Positions 43,791 through 51,941 are shown, counted from the stretch's first letter. The stretch: 64,000 nt of DNA from Photobacterium marinum (GCF_000331515.1 NZ_AMZO01000001.1:186001-250000); one strand, 5' to 3'. Notes: generated by a model not told the origin, from the letters alone. Program-made: numbers and translations.

Positions 43791-44312
43791 TTAGGCCTTT
43801 GACCAGCTACGGATTTTTTTGATTTCTTCCGCATCAATACGCAGGGACTCAAGGAACTCCTGGTGGGCTTCCGGTTCCATTTGTTCGAACCGTTTGTGCC
43901 AGTTCTTCATATCTTGCTCATTCAGGCCTGCTGCTCTCATAATCTCGACCCAGCGTTCTTTAGTAACCATGTTTTGCTCCAATAAAGAGGGTTGTTCAAG
44001 TAGCATGACAATGGCTTTTTGTTGCTGTCGTAACCGTTGAATTTCTCGTTCAAGGGCATTGAACTGGTCACGCAGAATTTGCTCTTGTGTCATGTCATCA
44101 TTATGGTCAAGAAGAGGTGCTATTTGTGTTATTGGCACACCAAAAGAGCGGTAGGCAATGATAGCCTCAAGCCTTTTGAGTTCATTATCACCGTACCAAC
44201 GATAACCGTTTTCAGAACGGCAAGTAGGCGAAAGCAGTCCTGCACGCTCGTAGTAAAGGACAGTGGTACGTGATAATTGATATTTTTTAGCCAATTGACT
44301 GATTGTTAGCAT
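43791..44312 (-). CDS. MerR-family transcriptional regulator
   Basis: 173 aa. The N-terminal MerR winged helix is clear: MLTISQLAKKYQLSRTTVLY, YYERAGLLSPTCRSENGYRW and LKRLEAIIAYRSFGVPITQI. A coiled-coil dimer helix follows (QFNALEREIQRLRQQQKAIV). The C-terminal ~55 residues (TKERWVEIMRAAGLNEQDMK, NWHKRFEQMEPEAHQEFLES) look like a small effector or TipAS-like helical part rather than a Cys-type metal site, so a metal sensor is unlikely. Target unknown; upstream on the other strand lie a truncated kinase-like remnant and an MBL-fold gene. Confidence 0.9.
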   Translation of the reverse strand: MLTISQLAKKYQLSRTTVLYYERAGLLSPTCRSENGYRWYGDNELKRLEAIIAYRSFGVPITQIAPLLDHNDDMTQEQILRDQFNALEREIQRLRQQQKAIVMLLEQPSLLEQNMVTKERWVEIMRAAGLNEQDMKNWHKRFEQMEPEAHQEFLESLRIDAEEIKKIRSWSKA

Positions 44313-44474
44313 AGCTCGTTCTCTTCGTTAACCTGAGAAGGATTCTGAACCCAGCACCTGTAGACGGGTCAACAATACGTCAGGGGGAATTTTTGTGCCA
44401 CTTAAACAGTTCCTGTGCGGCCTGTTTATTAGTTACTGGGTGATAAGGCGTCTCTGCCCAATACCTCTCGTTTG

Positions 44475-44489
44475 ATCACATGATGTGAT
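44475..44489. promoter_or_regulatory. Short palindrome in the merR / MBL intergenic region
   Basis: ATCACA–TGA–TGTGAT, a perfect 6-bp dyad with a 3-nt spacer. The half-sites resemble CRP half-sites but the orientation and spacing are wrong for CRP. Possible operator. Confidence 0.3.
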
Positions 44490-44556
44490 TTTAAATCCAG
44501 ATAATATGGCCCGTTATTCTTACGTTCATCGGGCAATAAAAAGCTAAGGACTTTCA

Positions 44557-44652
44557 GTGGATATAACGAACGCAGTAGGAAGTGTAATCTCGACAACTAT
44601 TGGAGAACTTGAGATCATCAAATTTCTCGGAAAAGGTAAATCAGGTTATTAA
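44557..44652 (+). pseudogene. 31-codon N-terminal remnant of a protein-kinase-like gene
   Basis: A GTG at 44557 with TAAGGA 6 nt upstream opens a frame that ends at 44652. The product begins V-D-I-T-N-A-V-G and ends IIKFLGKGKSGY-stop. FLGKGKSGY is the Gly-rich ATP loop (G-x-G-x-x-G) at the start of a protein-kinase or phosphotransferase N-lobe, and everything after it is missing. The next gene's ATG follows 10 nt later. Best read as a 3'-deleted kinase-like gene whose start signals survive; alternatively a leader peptide. Confidence 0.6.
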
Positions 44653-44661
44653 GAGGATGCT

Positions 44662-45507
44662 ATGAAAATTACCGCTCTTGTTGAAAATACCCGGCTTAAA
44701 AGCCGTCCTGATCTTGCTGTTGAGAAAGGCTTGTCTTTTCATGTGAGCACAATGGACAGGCAAATACTGTTTGATGCCGGTAATGATCACAAGTTCTGTG
44801 ATAATGCAGCTCGACTGGATGTCAGCATTCCTGATGTCGATGCGGCGGTTGTCTCGCACTGGCATCACGATCATGGTGGCGGCATGGGCTACTTCCTGAA
44901 GCAGAACAGCAAAGCCAAAGTTTATATGCGTCAGGCTGACAATGTCGGTTATGCGTTTAAGTTTTTAGGCCTGAAGTTTGATGTTGGTATTAATTTCGAG
45001 ATGTTTGATGGGGCAGAGAAGCGTGTCGAGCTCGTTTCAAAACTGACTGAGATTTATCCCAACATCTTTATCGTTACAGATTTGGCGAGCAAGCATCCGC
45101 AGCCGCAGGGTAATCAATACCTGTATACAAAAGGTGCTGCCGGCTACCAGCTAGATTCTTTTGATCATGAACTGATGATGATAGTGAAAGAAGATGATGG
45201 CTTGGTGATTTTTACCGGTTGTGCACATAACGGCGTGCTAAATATGATTGATACCGCGGCAGAATTGTTTCCTGATACACATATAAAAGCGGTTGTCGGT
45301 GGCTTTCATCTTGTGGGTTTGCCAATGTTTAACACAATAGGCGGAACTAAAGAAGACATAGAAGAGCTTGGCAAACGGCTAATGTGTTACTCGGTTGATA
45401 AGTTTTATACATGTCATTGTACTGGTCTTAAGGCTTATGAAATTCTTAAGGGTGTTCTTGGTTCTCAGCTTGAATATTTGCCAACCGGAAAAACAATTGA
45501 GATCTAA
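44662..45507 (+). CDS. MBL-fold metallohydrolase (COG1237, DHPPP-synthase-like)
   Basis: 281 aa. Metallo-beta-lactamase fold with the dimetal motif VSHWHHDHGGGMGYF. Other markers are ITALVENTRLKSRPDL at the N-terminus, LFDAGNDHKFCDNAARL, VIFTGCAHNGVLNMI and VVGGFHLVG near the end. This set is typical of COG1237 proteins annotated as 7,8-dihydropterin-6-yl-methyl-4-(beta-D-ribofuranosyl)aminobenzene-phosphate synthase, a name not proven in most bacteria. Cytoplasmic. The ribosome site AGAGGATG is close to the ATG at 44662; it follows directly after the truncated kinase-like frame. Confidence 0.9.
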   Translation: MKITALVENTRLKSRPDLAVEKGLSFHVSTMDRQILFDAGNDHKFCDNAARLDVSIPDVDAAVVSHWHHDHGGGMGYFLKQNSKAKVYMRQADNVGYAFKFLGLKFDVGINFEMFDGAEKRVELVSKLTEIYPNIFIVTDLASKHPQPQGNQYLYTKGAAGYQLDSFDHELMMIVKEDDGLVIFTGCAHNGVLNMIDTAAELFPDTHIKAVVGGFHLVGLPMFNTIGGTKEDIEELGKRLMCYSVDKFYTCHCTGLKAYEILKGVLGSQLEYLPTGKTIEI

Positions 45508-45640
45508 AGTTATTGAGTCGGGTCTGAGTAATATCACTTATAAGTTAAATTACTGATATGATGCGTCGTGTGAAAGCTACTAAAACGCAAGTTGAGCTTC
45601 TCTTTGTCGTAAAAGCCGTTCAAGAAGTAGGTAATTAACA

Positions 45641-46525
45641 TTGAAAATTTTAGTCACAGGGACAGCTGGGCGAGTAGGGCGCGCAATCTATATTAACCTG
45701 ATGAAAAAATACCAGGTTGTCGGTATTGATAAAACGCCATGTTCGACTGCGGATTATGTTGGTGATATTCGTGATACAGAGCTACTGGACAAAGCATTGG
45801 AAGACGTTGAGGTTGTTGTTCATACCGCAGCGTTGCATGCTCCTCATGTAGGCTTGTTTTCTGATGATGAGTTTGAGCAAATCAATGTTACAGCTACCGA
45901 GCATCTGGCTTTACAGGGGCTTAAAAAAGGTGTGAAACATTTTGTTCTGACTAGCACCACAGCGCTTTATGGCTATGCTTCTACGCCTGAAGGAGTTGCC
46001 GGTTGGGTCAATGAAACAGTTACCCCGCAGCCGAAAACGATCTACCACAGGTCGAAAATACAGGCAGAAAAGACATTAGAGCGCATCTCTCATTTATTCA
46101 ATCTGCCTGTGACCGTACTACAAATGTCACGCTGTTTTCCTGAGCCGGCTGATATGATGGCAGTATATCGCTTAACGCGTGGCGTAGATGCCCGAGATGT
46201 TGCCAGTGCTCATGCCTGTGCAATTGAAAAACGTCCGTCAGGATTTAAGCGTTACATCATTTCAGGACGAACACCCTTCAATAAATCTTGTTGTGAGCAG
46301 CTTTATCAGAATGCAGAAGAAGCGATACAGCAATTTGCTCCTGAACTGGCTGAAGAGTTCGCAAATAGGGGATGGCGATTACCACGGTCACTTGATCGCG
46401 TTTACGATTCTGCCCTGGCGCAGAATGAATTGGGTTGGCAACCTAAATATGGCTATGAAGGCGTATTGAACTATCTGGATAATGACATTGCCGAAGTTTT
46501 GCCAGTTATGAGCCATAACAAATAA
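45641..46525 (+). CDS. NAD-dependent epimerase/dehydratase (extended SDR)
   Basis: 294 aa, starting with TTG at 45641 (TAGGT about 10 nt upstream; no in-frame ATG near). The Rossmann NAD site is ILVTGTAGRVGRAIYINL, and the active site has the SDR pattern TSTTALYGY with YHRSK as the YxxxK motif. HTAALHAPHVG and RDVASAHACAIEK are typical of extended SDRs acting on nucleotide sugars or other epimerase/dehydratase substrates; the actual substrate is unknown. No sugar-pathway genes adjoin it. Start codon TTG is unusual for this window. Confidence 0.88.
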   Translation: MKILVTGTAGRVGRAIYINLMKKYQVVGIDKTPCSTADYVGDIRDTELLDKALEDVEVVVHTAALHAPHVGLFSDDEFEQINVTATEHLALQGLKKGVKHFVLTSTTALYGYASTPEGVAGWVNETVTPQPKTIYHRSKIQAEKTLERISHLFNLPVTVLQMSRCFPEPADMMAVYRLTRGVDARDVASAHACAIEKRPSGFKRYIISGRTPFNKSCCEQLYQNAEEAIQQFAPELAEEFANRGWRLPRSLDRVYDSALAQNELGWQPKYGYEGVLNYLDNDIAEVLPVMSHNK

Positions 46526-46562
46526 TTTGTGCACCTGTCGGGAAATTGAGTTGTATTGAATA

Positions 46563-47084
46563 ATGGAACTTGTTGAATACTCAAGGGCTTTAGTCCCTTT
46601 TATAGCGCTTTTAACATTTTTATTTATTGATCGTAAGCGAAAAGAGTTTGATGAACAGTACTCAGGTATGAAGTGTTTATCGCTGACCTACTTTGGCCGG
46701 GTCATTGTGTGGTTTTCAGTTTTGGTGAGTTCAATTTTACTCTCCCAACTGATAATTACGCCGCCGGAAGCCACTTACTCCGCTTTTCTTTTTCTTCTGT
46801 TGATCGCTGCTATTCTCACTATTGCTGTAGAACATCTAACTTATAGAGTGTACTTCAATGATCATCGACTGGTTATTATAAGTGCACTGAGAAAACCTAA
46901 TTGCTGTGAGTTTTATGATGTTTTATCAGTAAAAGAAAAGGTCTATGGTGGCGATAATGGCAAAGTTTACGTGATCATCCTTGAAAATAAGAAGATACGA
47001 ATTCCAACCTCCATGCTTGGCGGAGATTATTTTCATGAATTTGATCCTCTGTTACGGAGAAAGTTTACAGGTAAAGCGCTATAG
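46563..47084 (+). CDS. Hypothetical membrane protein with two to three helices and a PH-like tail
   Basis: 173 aa. Hydrophobic segments at ~10–22 (LVPFIALLTFLFI), ~45–65 (VIVWFSVLVSSILLSQLII) and ~72–92 (AFLFLLLIAAILTIAVEHL). A soluble strand-rich C-terminal domain follows (YRVYFNDHRLVIISALRKPN, EKVYGGDNGKVYVIILENKK) similar in layout to bacterial PH-like domains. Function unknown. ATG at 46563 is 37 nt after the epimerase gene, with no strong ribosome site. Possibly co-transcribed with it. Confidence 0.7.
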   Translation: MELVEYSRALVPFIALLTFLFIDRKRKEFDEQYSGMKCLSLTYFGRVIVWFSVLVSSILLSQLIITPPEATYSAFLFLLLIAAILTIAVEHLTYRVYFNDHRLVIISALRKPNCCEFYDVLSVKEKVYGGDNGKVYVIILENKKIRIPTSMLGGDYFHEFDPLLRRKFTGKAL

Positions 47085-47104
47085 AAACAGGAATCACATA
47101 AAGA

Positions 47105-47611
47105 ATGACAACACCAACGCTATACATTTTCTCTGGCCTGCCTGCCACGGGGAAGTCGACATTAGGCCAAGCCCTGGCACAACAACTGGGTGCTGTTTAC
47201 CTGAGGATTGATACAGTAGAGCAGGCATTAAGGGACTTATGTGATTTTAAAGTTGAAGGGGAAGGATACAGGTTAAGTTATCGTTTAGCCGCTGATAACC
47301 TGAACCTTGGTAATTGTGTCATTGCGGACTCTTGTAATCCGATAACACTCACTCGTGATGAGTGGCGTGACGTTGCGAAGTCTTCTAATGCCAGATATGT
47401 CGATATAGAGATTTATTGTTCGGACTCAGAAGAGCATAAAAACCGTGCCGAGCAGCGCAATACAACCGTGACAAATTTAACGTTGCCAACCTGGAAGCAG
47501 ATTCAGAACAGAGAATATCACCCGTGGAATGATGATATCGTTCGAATTAATACCGCTGGAAAAACACCAGAAGAGTCGCTCAGAGAATTGCTCTTAGTCT
47601 TAAAAAGATGA
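47105..47611 (+). CDS. AAA/P-loop kinase-like protein (AAA_33)
   Basis: 168 aa. Walker A at the N-terminus: YIFSGLPATGKSTLGQALAQ. LRIDTVEQALRDL and CVIADSCNPITLTRDEWRD follow the layout of the zeta-toxin/AAA_33 kinase group that phosphorylates small molecules. A lid segment (HKNRAEQRNTTVTNLTLPTW) and a C-terminal helix complete it. The substrate is unknown. ATG at 47105 follows AGGAATCACATAAAGA. It sits 20 nt after the membrane protein gene and ends in a terminator at 47637, so they may form one transcript. Confidence 0.85.
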   Translation: MTTPTLYIFSGLPATGKSTLGQALAQQLGAVYLRIDTVEQALRDLCDFKVEGEGYRLSYRLAADNLNLGNCVIADSCNPITLTRDEWRDVAKSSNARYVDIEIYCSDSEEHKNRAEQRNTTVTNLTLPTWKQIQNREYHPWNDDIVRINTAGKTPEESLRELLLVLKR

Positions 47612-47636
47612 TATTTACTTTAATTGCTGTTTTGAT

Positions 47637-47661
47637 TGGGCTGCTTTAAGCCCAGTTTTTT
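47637..47661 (+). terminator. Rho-independent terminator of the P-loop kinase gene
   Basis: TGGGCT / AGCCCA 6-bp stem followed by a run of T. Confidence 0.8.
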
Positions 47662-47849
47662 ATCTTTCCGTTATCCTCTCTCCATGTAGCCCAGTAAAAT
47701 ATCACTTTTTGAATCCATTTATAATAACCTATTGATTTGCAATTACATTAATGTGATAACTTGTTCAGTACTTTTAAATCTGCATTAAAAGTGGTGTCGT
47801 CTGGCAGATGAGACCCAAGGTTTGTTTTACTTTTTCAATGGTGTAAGTG

Positions 47850-48380
47850 ATGAAGCAAGAAAGAATTGAAACAGAGCGGCTAATACTTCGACCTTTTGAA
47901 TTAAACGATGCTGATCGTGTTGCAGTATTGCTCCGTGAAAAATGTATCTCGGATATGACGGCCAATATTCCTTACCCGTATTCACCTCAGATGGCTGTGG
48001 AGTGGATTAGTCTTCATCAGGATGCATTTAAGGAAAGAATCGCGCTTGTTTATGCCATTGTGGATAAGAGAAATGATGAACTTATCGGTGCCGTTAGCTT
48101 TCCGTTATGGGATGATAATGAGGCCGTGATTGGCTATTGGCTGGGTGTTGAATATTGGGGTAATGGCTATATGCCAGAAGCCGCGACTGCTTTAATTAAT
48201 TTCGCCGTATCTTATTTGGGTATAAGTAAAGTGACGGCATTGCATTTAGTGGAGAACGCCCAGTCTCGCTCTGTGATACAAAAACTTGGGTTGTCATATA
48301 TTGAAAACCGCTTTGATCTGATTGGTGGCGAGAGACGTGAAGTGTGTTGTTATCAAGCGATTGTTGGGGCAGGAGTATGA
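47850..48380 (+). CDS. GNAT-family N-acetyltransferase (RimJ/RimL-like)
   Basis: 176 aa. RimJ/RimL-type features: RIETERLILRPFELNDADRV at the N-terminus, IGAVSFPLWDDNEAVIGYWL and GVEYWGNGYMPEAATALINF (acetyl-CoA loop). SKVTALHLVENAQSRSVIQK is motif B. Acceptor unknown; this subgroup acetylates protein N-termini or small molecules. Start: ATG at 47850, one codon after a GTG. It overlaps the next gene by four bases (ATGA), so the two are translationally coupled. Confidence 0.9.
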   Translation: MKQERIETERLILRPFELNDADRVAVLLREKCISDMTANIPYPYSPQMAVEWISLHQDAFKERIALVYAIVDKRNDELIGAVSFPLWDDNEAVIGYWLGVEYWGNGYMPEAATALINFAVSYLGISKVTALHLVENAQSRSVIQKLGLSYIENRFDLIGGERREVCCYQAIVGAGV

Positions 48381-48577
48381 AAAAATATCGTTTATCCATT
48401 GTCTTGCTGTTATTAAGCATGGTGTGCTACGTAGCATTTCAAATTACTGGCTCTTACATTGATGAAACTGGCATCTTAGTTGAGCCTTTTGCTTTAATTC
48501 CGTTGTTTTGGCTCTTGTTGCTTTTTGCTTTCGTTACTTTTGCTTTTCAATATCTGAAAGGACGAAGAAAACGTTAA
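48377..48577 (+). CDS. Small membrane protein, DUF3955-like
   Basis: 66 aa. MKKYRLSIVLLLLSMVCYVA begins a first membrane helix, and FALIPLFWLLLLFAFVTFAF is a second, with the FxLIPLxxL motif of DUF3955 proteins; a basic tail (LKGRRKR) indicates the C-terminus is cytoplasmic. AGGAGT lies 2 nt before the ATG at 48377, which overlaps the GNAT stop codon. The frame is open further upstream but the ribosome site fixes the start. Function unknown. Confidence 0.8.
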   Translation: MKKYRLSIVLLLLSMVCYVAFQITGSYIDETGILVEPFALIPLFWLLLLFAFVTFAFQYLKGRRKR

Positions 48578-48642
48578 TCAGATAATCTTTAACAGCCGAC
48601 AAGTGCCAGAAAGTGTTATAGCAAGTTTAAAAAGGAGGTTTT

Positions 48643-49014
48643 GTGGAAATACTTATTGAGCAGGAAATCGCGTTACATCAGCATGAAGTAAGAACGAACA
48701 AGACTGAAGCGAAAAGGCTGTTGCATCCGGATTTTCGTGAAGTCGGTATCTCAGGAATAAGCTTTGACTATAAGAGTATTATGGCGATGATGGAAGAGGA
48801 AGAACCATCATCTCTGCGCATTCACTCCCAGGATTATGAATGTATCGAACTATCACATAACGTGATGCTGCTGCTCTATAAATCCGCTTTTATTGATAAT
48901 TCAGGTAATTACAAGCATTTTGCTAAGCGTTCGTCTGTCTGGGTATTTAACGGACAGCAGTGGCAGATGAAGTATCATCAGGGGACTGAGTGTGAGTCAT
49001 TTGAAATATCGTGA
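48643..49014 (+). CDS. NTF2-like / DUF4440 family protein
   Basis: 123 aa, GTG start at 48643 with a near-perfect ribosome site AAAAAGGAGG four nt upstream. The sequence has the NTF2-like layout: EIALHQHEVRTNKTEAKRLL, HPDFREVGISGISFDYKSIM, YECIELSHNVMLLLYKSAFI and RSSVWVFNGQQWQMKYHQGT. DUF4440 proteins are small cone-shaped folds that bind or convert small molecules; no activity can be predicted. Single gene, convergent with the GT25 gene. Confidence 0.8.
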   Translation: MEILIEQEIALHQHEVRTNKTEAKRLLHPDFREVGISGISFDYKSIMAMMEEEEPSSLRIHSQDYECIELSHNVMLLLYKSAFIDNSGNYKHFAKRSSVWVFNGQQWQMKYHQGTECESFEIS

Positions 49015-49046
49015 GGCTGATTGTTTCTTTAGTGTTTATTCTTTGA

Positions 49047-49075
49047 ATAAAAAGGCCTGCAAAAGTGCAGGCCTT
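49047..49075 (-). terminator. Rho-independent terminator of the GT25 gene (minus strand)
   Basis: AAGGCCTGCA / TGCAGGCCTT 10-bp stem (49052–49061 with 49066–49075). On the minus strand it is followed by TTTTATT, so it mainly serves the 49097–49840 gene. Confidence 0.88.
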
Positions 49076-49096
49076 AGCTAATATTCGAAATAAGAC

Positions 49097-49840
49097 TTAA
49101 GGAAGGTACTTCTTGTGAGTAAAGTTATTCCATATGGTCATTCTGATAAAGCGATAGAATCGGTATAGCTCTCGCGTTACTTTCCTTATCAGGGATACCT
49201 TTTGTTTTTGACCGAACTGTATAGTTGTCTCAAATTCCTCTGTCTCTTCTACTCCCTTAATGGCATTAGGCAAAAGTGCAGTAGATACTAGTTTGTTTCG
49301 ATATGCTTCACCAATGAAGTTATCCACTGAACACAACCATTCATGGCTATTATCTAGTAGCTTTTTTGCACCTGATGGGGAAAGACTGTAGCCACGCGTT
49401 GCTGTACAGTTGTCATGCAAGAAAAATAACTGAAATCCGTCACCACTTTCTAGTGGTGTATGTGTGTTTGCATTAGGTTCCAGTTTGATGTATTCGTAAC
49501 CTTTACTATGAAGGGATGGAAGTTTCTGTAATGTATCAAGAAAAAAGGTTGTAGGCAGAATGTCATCTTCAAGCACAACAATTGGCTCATTCAGTTCGAC
49601 ACATTTTCGCCACAATAAGAAGTGGCTTGCATAGCAGCCACGCTCACCTGGTGATAATGGTCTACTTCTAAACCAAATTCGGTGGTTATCGTTAGGGTAG
49701 TGCTCAAGATCTTTTCCTAATCCTTCTCGACCATTGACGGCTTCAAATATTTCAAAGCTCACACCTAACTGCGACAAGGATTTTTCTACACATTCTCGTC
49801 TATCAACTGATGATGGAAGATTGACAACAAAAATTTTCAT
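49097..49840 (-). CDS. Glycosyltransferase family 25 (LPS-type beta-glycosyltransferase)
   Basis: 247 aa. GT25 family markers: VNLPSSVDRRECVEKSLSQL at the N-terminus, LSPGERGCYASHFLLWRKCV, EPIVVLEDDILPTTFF (the ED-D motif) and TRGYSLSPSGAKKLLDNSHE followed by CSVDNFIGEAYR. These enzymes add galactose or glucose to lipooligosaccharide or other surface glycans. No other glycan genes adjoin it, so it is an orphan. ATG at 49840. Own terminator. Confidence 0.92.
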   Translation of the reverse strand: MKIFVVNLPSSVDRRECVEKSLSQLGVSFEIFEAVNGREGLGKDLEHYPNDNHRIWFRSRPLSPGERGCYASHFLLWRKCVELNEPIVVLEDDILPTTFFLDTLQKLPSLHSKGYEYIKLEPNANTHTPLESGDGFQLFFLHDNCTATRGYSLSPSGAKKLLDNSHEWLCSVDNFIGEAYRNKLVSTALLPNAIKGVEETEEFETTIQFGQKQKVSLIRKVTRELYRFYRFIRMTIWNNFTHKKYLP

Positions 49841-50123
49841 AAAAGTACACTGCTGAGCTTAATAATAATTAGTATTTCCCATTTTAGACGATTAATTCAC
49901 GGTAAAGTGTTTTGGATATTCACTTTAACTGTTAGAACATGCCTGTATTATGGGCCATAAGCTTCTTAAGTTTTATATTAAAGCGAACATCGTAATATGG
50001 GGGTAGTATTCATAACTGCGATAAAATAATCTAACTAGCAAATTTTTACAAGTATAAACTGACTTTTATTCCTTTTATTGTCGGCTCAATCTTGATTTGT
50101 AAATTAAGGAATAGTTTAGGTAT
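49841..50123. other. AT-rich intergenic region
   Basis: 283 nt upstream of the GT25 gene and of the possible small gene at 50124. Nothing recognised. Confidence 0.5.
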
Positions 50124-50285
50124 ATGTGTATATTAACCACAAGTGCAACTGGTTGCTTTTGTGCGCTGTTGGTATTTAATACAAGTATTGTTGTAGGTGG
50201 CATGCTTTTTAAGCAAAAGCAGCGTATGAAGGTTTCCAATCGGTTACTTTTGTATTTTATGGTACAAGTGCTGCTGTCGTCATGA
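50124..50285 (+). CDS. Possible 53-aa small membrane protein
   Basis: A 54-codon frame from ATG 50124 (AGG at 4 nt and AAGGA further upstream) to a TGA at 50285, ending 14 nt before the GNAT start region. The product has two hydrophobic stretches (CFCALLVFNTSIVVGGMLF and LLLYFMVQVLLSS) separated by a basic KQKQRMKVSNR loop, as in a two-helix small membrane protein. No homologue known to me. It may be real and co-transcribed with the GNAT gene, or chance. Confidence 0.4.
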   Translation: MCILTTSATGCFCALLVFNTSIVVGGMLFKQKQRMKVSNRLLLYFMVQVLLSS

Positions 50286-50301
50286 TGGTGAAAGGGAAGT
50301 G

Positions 50302-50709
50302 ATGGATATTAGAAGTATTCGATGGGGTGAAGCGTTATCTGTTAGGCATCAGGTTTTATGGCCGGATAAAGCACCTCTGTTTTGTAAGGTGGAAGGAGAT
50401 GAAACAGCTAATCACTTCGGTGTATATGTCGACAGTAAGTTGGTTAGCGTTGCTTCAGTCTATATTGATGGAAATACAGCGAGGTTGAGGAAATTTGCTA
50501 CCTTGGCTGAATATCAGGGAAAAGGAATTGGATCGGGGTTAATAGCCTACATTCTTCAATGGCTTGAATCGGTGGCTATTGAGATTTTCTGGTGCGATGC
50601 TCGAAAAACAGCAGTTGGATTTTATAAAAGGTTTGGTATGAGGTCGGATGGTGATGAATTTACCAAGTCTGGTATTCAGTACTATCGGATGGAGCTCAAT
50701 CTTGTGTGA
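50302..50709 (+). CDS. GNAT-family N-acetyltransferase
   Basis: 135 aa. Short classic GNAT: MDIRSIRWGEALSVRHQVLW, HFGVYVDSKLVSVASVYIDG, then the acetyl-CoA loop EYQGKGIGSGLIAYIL (Q-x-x-G-x-G) and FWCDARKTAVGFYKRFGM. The N-terminal RHQVLWP pattern is that of small GNATs acting on amines or amino acids; substrate unknown. ATG at 50302 after GGGAAG; a GTG one codon earlier is an alternative. Terminator at 50762. Confidence 0.9.
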   Translation: MDIRSIRWGEALSVRHQVLWPDKAPLFCKVEGDETANHFGVYVDSKLVSVASVYIDGNTARLRKFATLAEYQGKGIGSGLIAYILQWLESVAIEIFWCDARKTAVGFYKRFGMRSDGDEFTKSGIQYYRMELNLV

Positions 50710-50761
50710 GGATCAAGATGGGTATGGCGATATTATGAATTGGGTAATGGAAATATAACAA

Positions 50762-50797
50762 GATGATGGTACAAAAGAAGTAAGTACCATCATTTTT
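50762..50797. terminator. Bidirectional Rho-independent terminator
   Basis: ATGATGGTAC / GTACCATCAT, a perfect 10-bp stem (50763–50772 with 50784–50793), then T run, between convergent genes. Confidence 0.93.
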
Positions 50798-50802
50798 ATA
50801 TA

Positions 50803-51057
50803 TTACGCTGTTTTTTCTTTTAGCCTATGAGTGTCACGGAGAGACTTGATTTCTTGAATAAATGCAATGTAAAAGTATGGAAACATCAGAAACATGACAA
50901 AAACATAGCTGACTTTATATCGAAATGGCATAACCTCACTTTGATTACTTTCGAAGATTGTTTTTCCTGTAATGAAATAGAGGGCAATAACATATAAAGT
51001 TACAAATACGCCAATAACGGCATATGCAGACAGTAAATAAGTCAGAGTTTCAAACAT
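50803..51057 (-). CDS. Small two-helix membrane protein
   Basis: 84 aa. The ATG at 51057 has AGGAGG 4 nt upstream, better than the ATG at 51081 that opens the frame. Hydrophobic segments: LLSAYAVIGVFVTLYVIALY and VSYVFVMFLMFPYFYIAF, with a charged loop (FESNQSEVMPFRYK) and a basic C-terminal tail. No family recognised. Small inner-membrane protein of unknown function. Confidence 0.72.
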   Translation of the reverse strand: MFETLTYLLSAYAVIGVFVTLYVIALYFITGKTIFESNQSEVMPFRYKVSYVFVMFLMFPYFYIAFIQEIKSLRDTHRLKEKTA

Positions 51058-51371
51058 AAATCCTCCTGAGTAGAAGTTCATTTGAAATCATTTTTCATTC
51101 ATAAGAATAAGCGTATAAGTTATTGATTCCAAGGTGTTAATGTTGACTTTTACACTTAAAAGCCCGAAAGGCAAAGCACTTCAAAAAAACAATGAAATAA
51201 GCATGTAATTCTATGATTTCAAATGGCATGGAATTATTATCAATGATGTTGTTATTACAATGTGTTATTAATGCATATTGAAAGAGGTTAGTCGTAATTA
51301 GTGCACAAATAATAACGCGTTAATTAATGGGTGCTTTGAAGTTAATGACATAATTAATAAAGGAATTGGCT
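51058..51371. other. AT-rich intergenic region
   Basis: 314 nt between divergent genes; no gene, repeat or recognisable operator. Confidence 0.5.
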
Positions 51372-51929
51372 ATGGTCACTGAGCTGGAAACCGAAAGACT
51401 GATCTTGAGGCGATGGAAACAGTCTGATTACACATCTTTTGCCGCAATGTCAGCAGACCCGGCTGTAATGAGGTACTTTCCATCTGTTCTATCCAGAGAA
51501 GAAAGTAATCAACTGGCAAATAAAATTGATTCACTGATGGAACAAAAAGGCTGGGGGTTCTGGGCGGTTGAGCTAAAAGAAACGGCTGAATTTATAGGTA
51601 CTATCGGATTGCACTATCAGGACAAAGATATTCCTGAAGCGCCGTTTGTTGAAGTTGGTTGGCGTTTGTCTTCTGAACACTGGGGAGCGGGTTACGCTAC
51701 TGAAGCTGCACAGGCTTCTTTGAAGTTCGCATTTGAGTTGCTTGGGTTGCCAGAGGTTTATGCTTTTACTGCGCTGCAAAATACACCCTCACGTAAGGTA
51801 ATGGAGAAAATAGGAATGACTGATACAAACACGAGGTTTTTTCATCCTTCTGTGCCTGAAGGTCACTCGTTACAACGTCATTGCTTGTATAGAATTAGCA
51901 GGGAAGAGTGGCAAAAAACCGCCTTGTAG
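51372..51929 (+). CDS. GNAT-family N-acetyltransferase (RimJ/RimL-like)
   Basis: 185 aa. RimJ/RimL-type features: LETERLILRRWKQSDYTSFA, VMRYFPSVLSREES, WAVELKETAEFIGTIGLHYQ, VGWRLSSEHWGAGYATEAAQ (acetyl-CoA loop) and TALQNTPSRKVMEKIGM. Acceptor unknown. ATG at 51372 with GGA about 8 nt upstream; a TTG at 51366 opens the frame. The stop codon lies in the loop of the terminator hairpin. It is the third GNAT within 4.1 kb, the others being at 47850 and 50302. Confidence 0.92.
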   Translation: MVTELETERLILRRWKQSDYTSFAAMSADPAVMRYFPSVLSREESNQLANKIDSLMEQKGWGFWAVELKETAEFIGTIGLHYQDKDIPEAPFVEVGWRLSSEHWGAGYATEAAQASLKFAFELLGLPEVYAFTALQNTPSRKVMEKIGMTDTNTRFFHPSVPEGHSLQRHCLYRISREEWQKTAL

Positions 51930-51941
51930 AAGGCGGTTTTT
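51914..51941. terminator. Bidirectional terminator overlapping the GNAT stop codon
   Basis: AAAAACCGCCTT–GTAG–AAGGCGGTTTTT, a perfect 12-bp stem. The TAG stop of the GNAT gene lies in the loop. It serves also the convergent chitinase gene. Confidence 0.94.
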
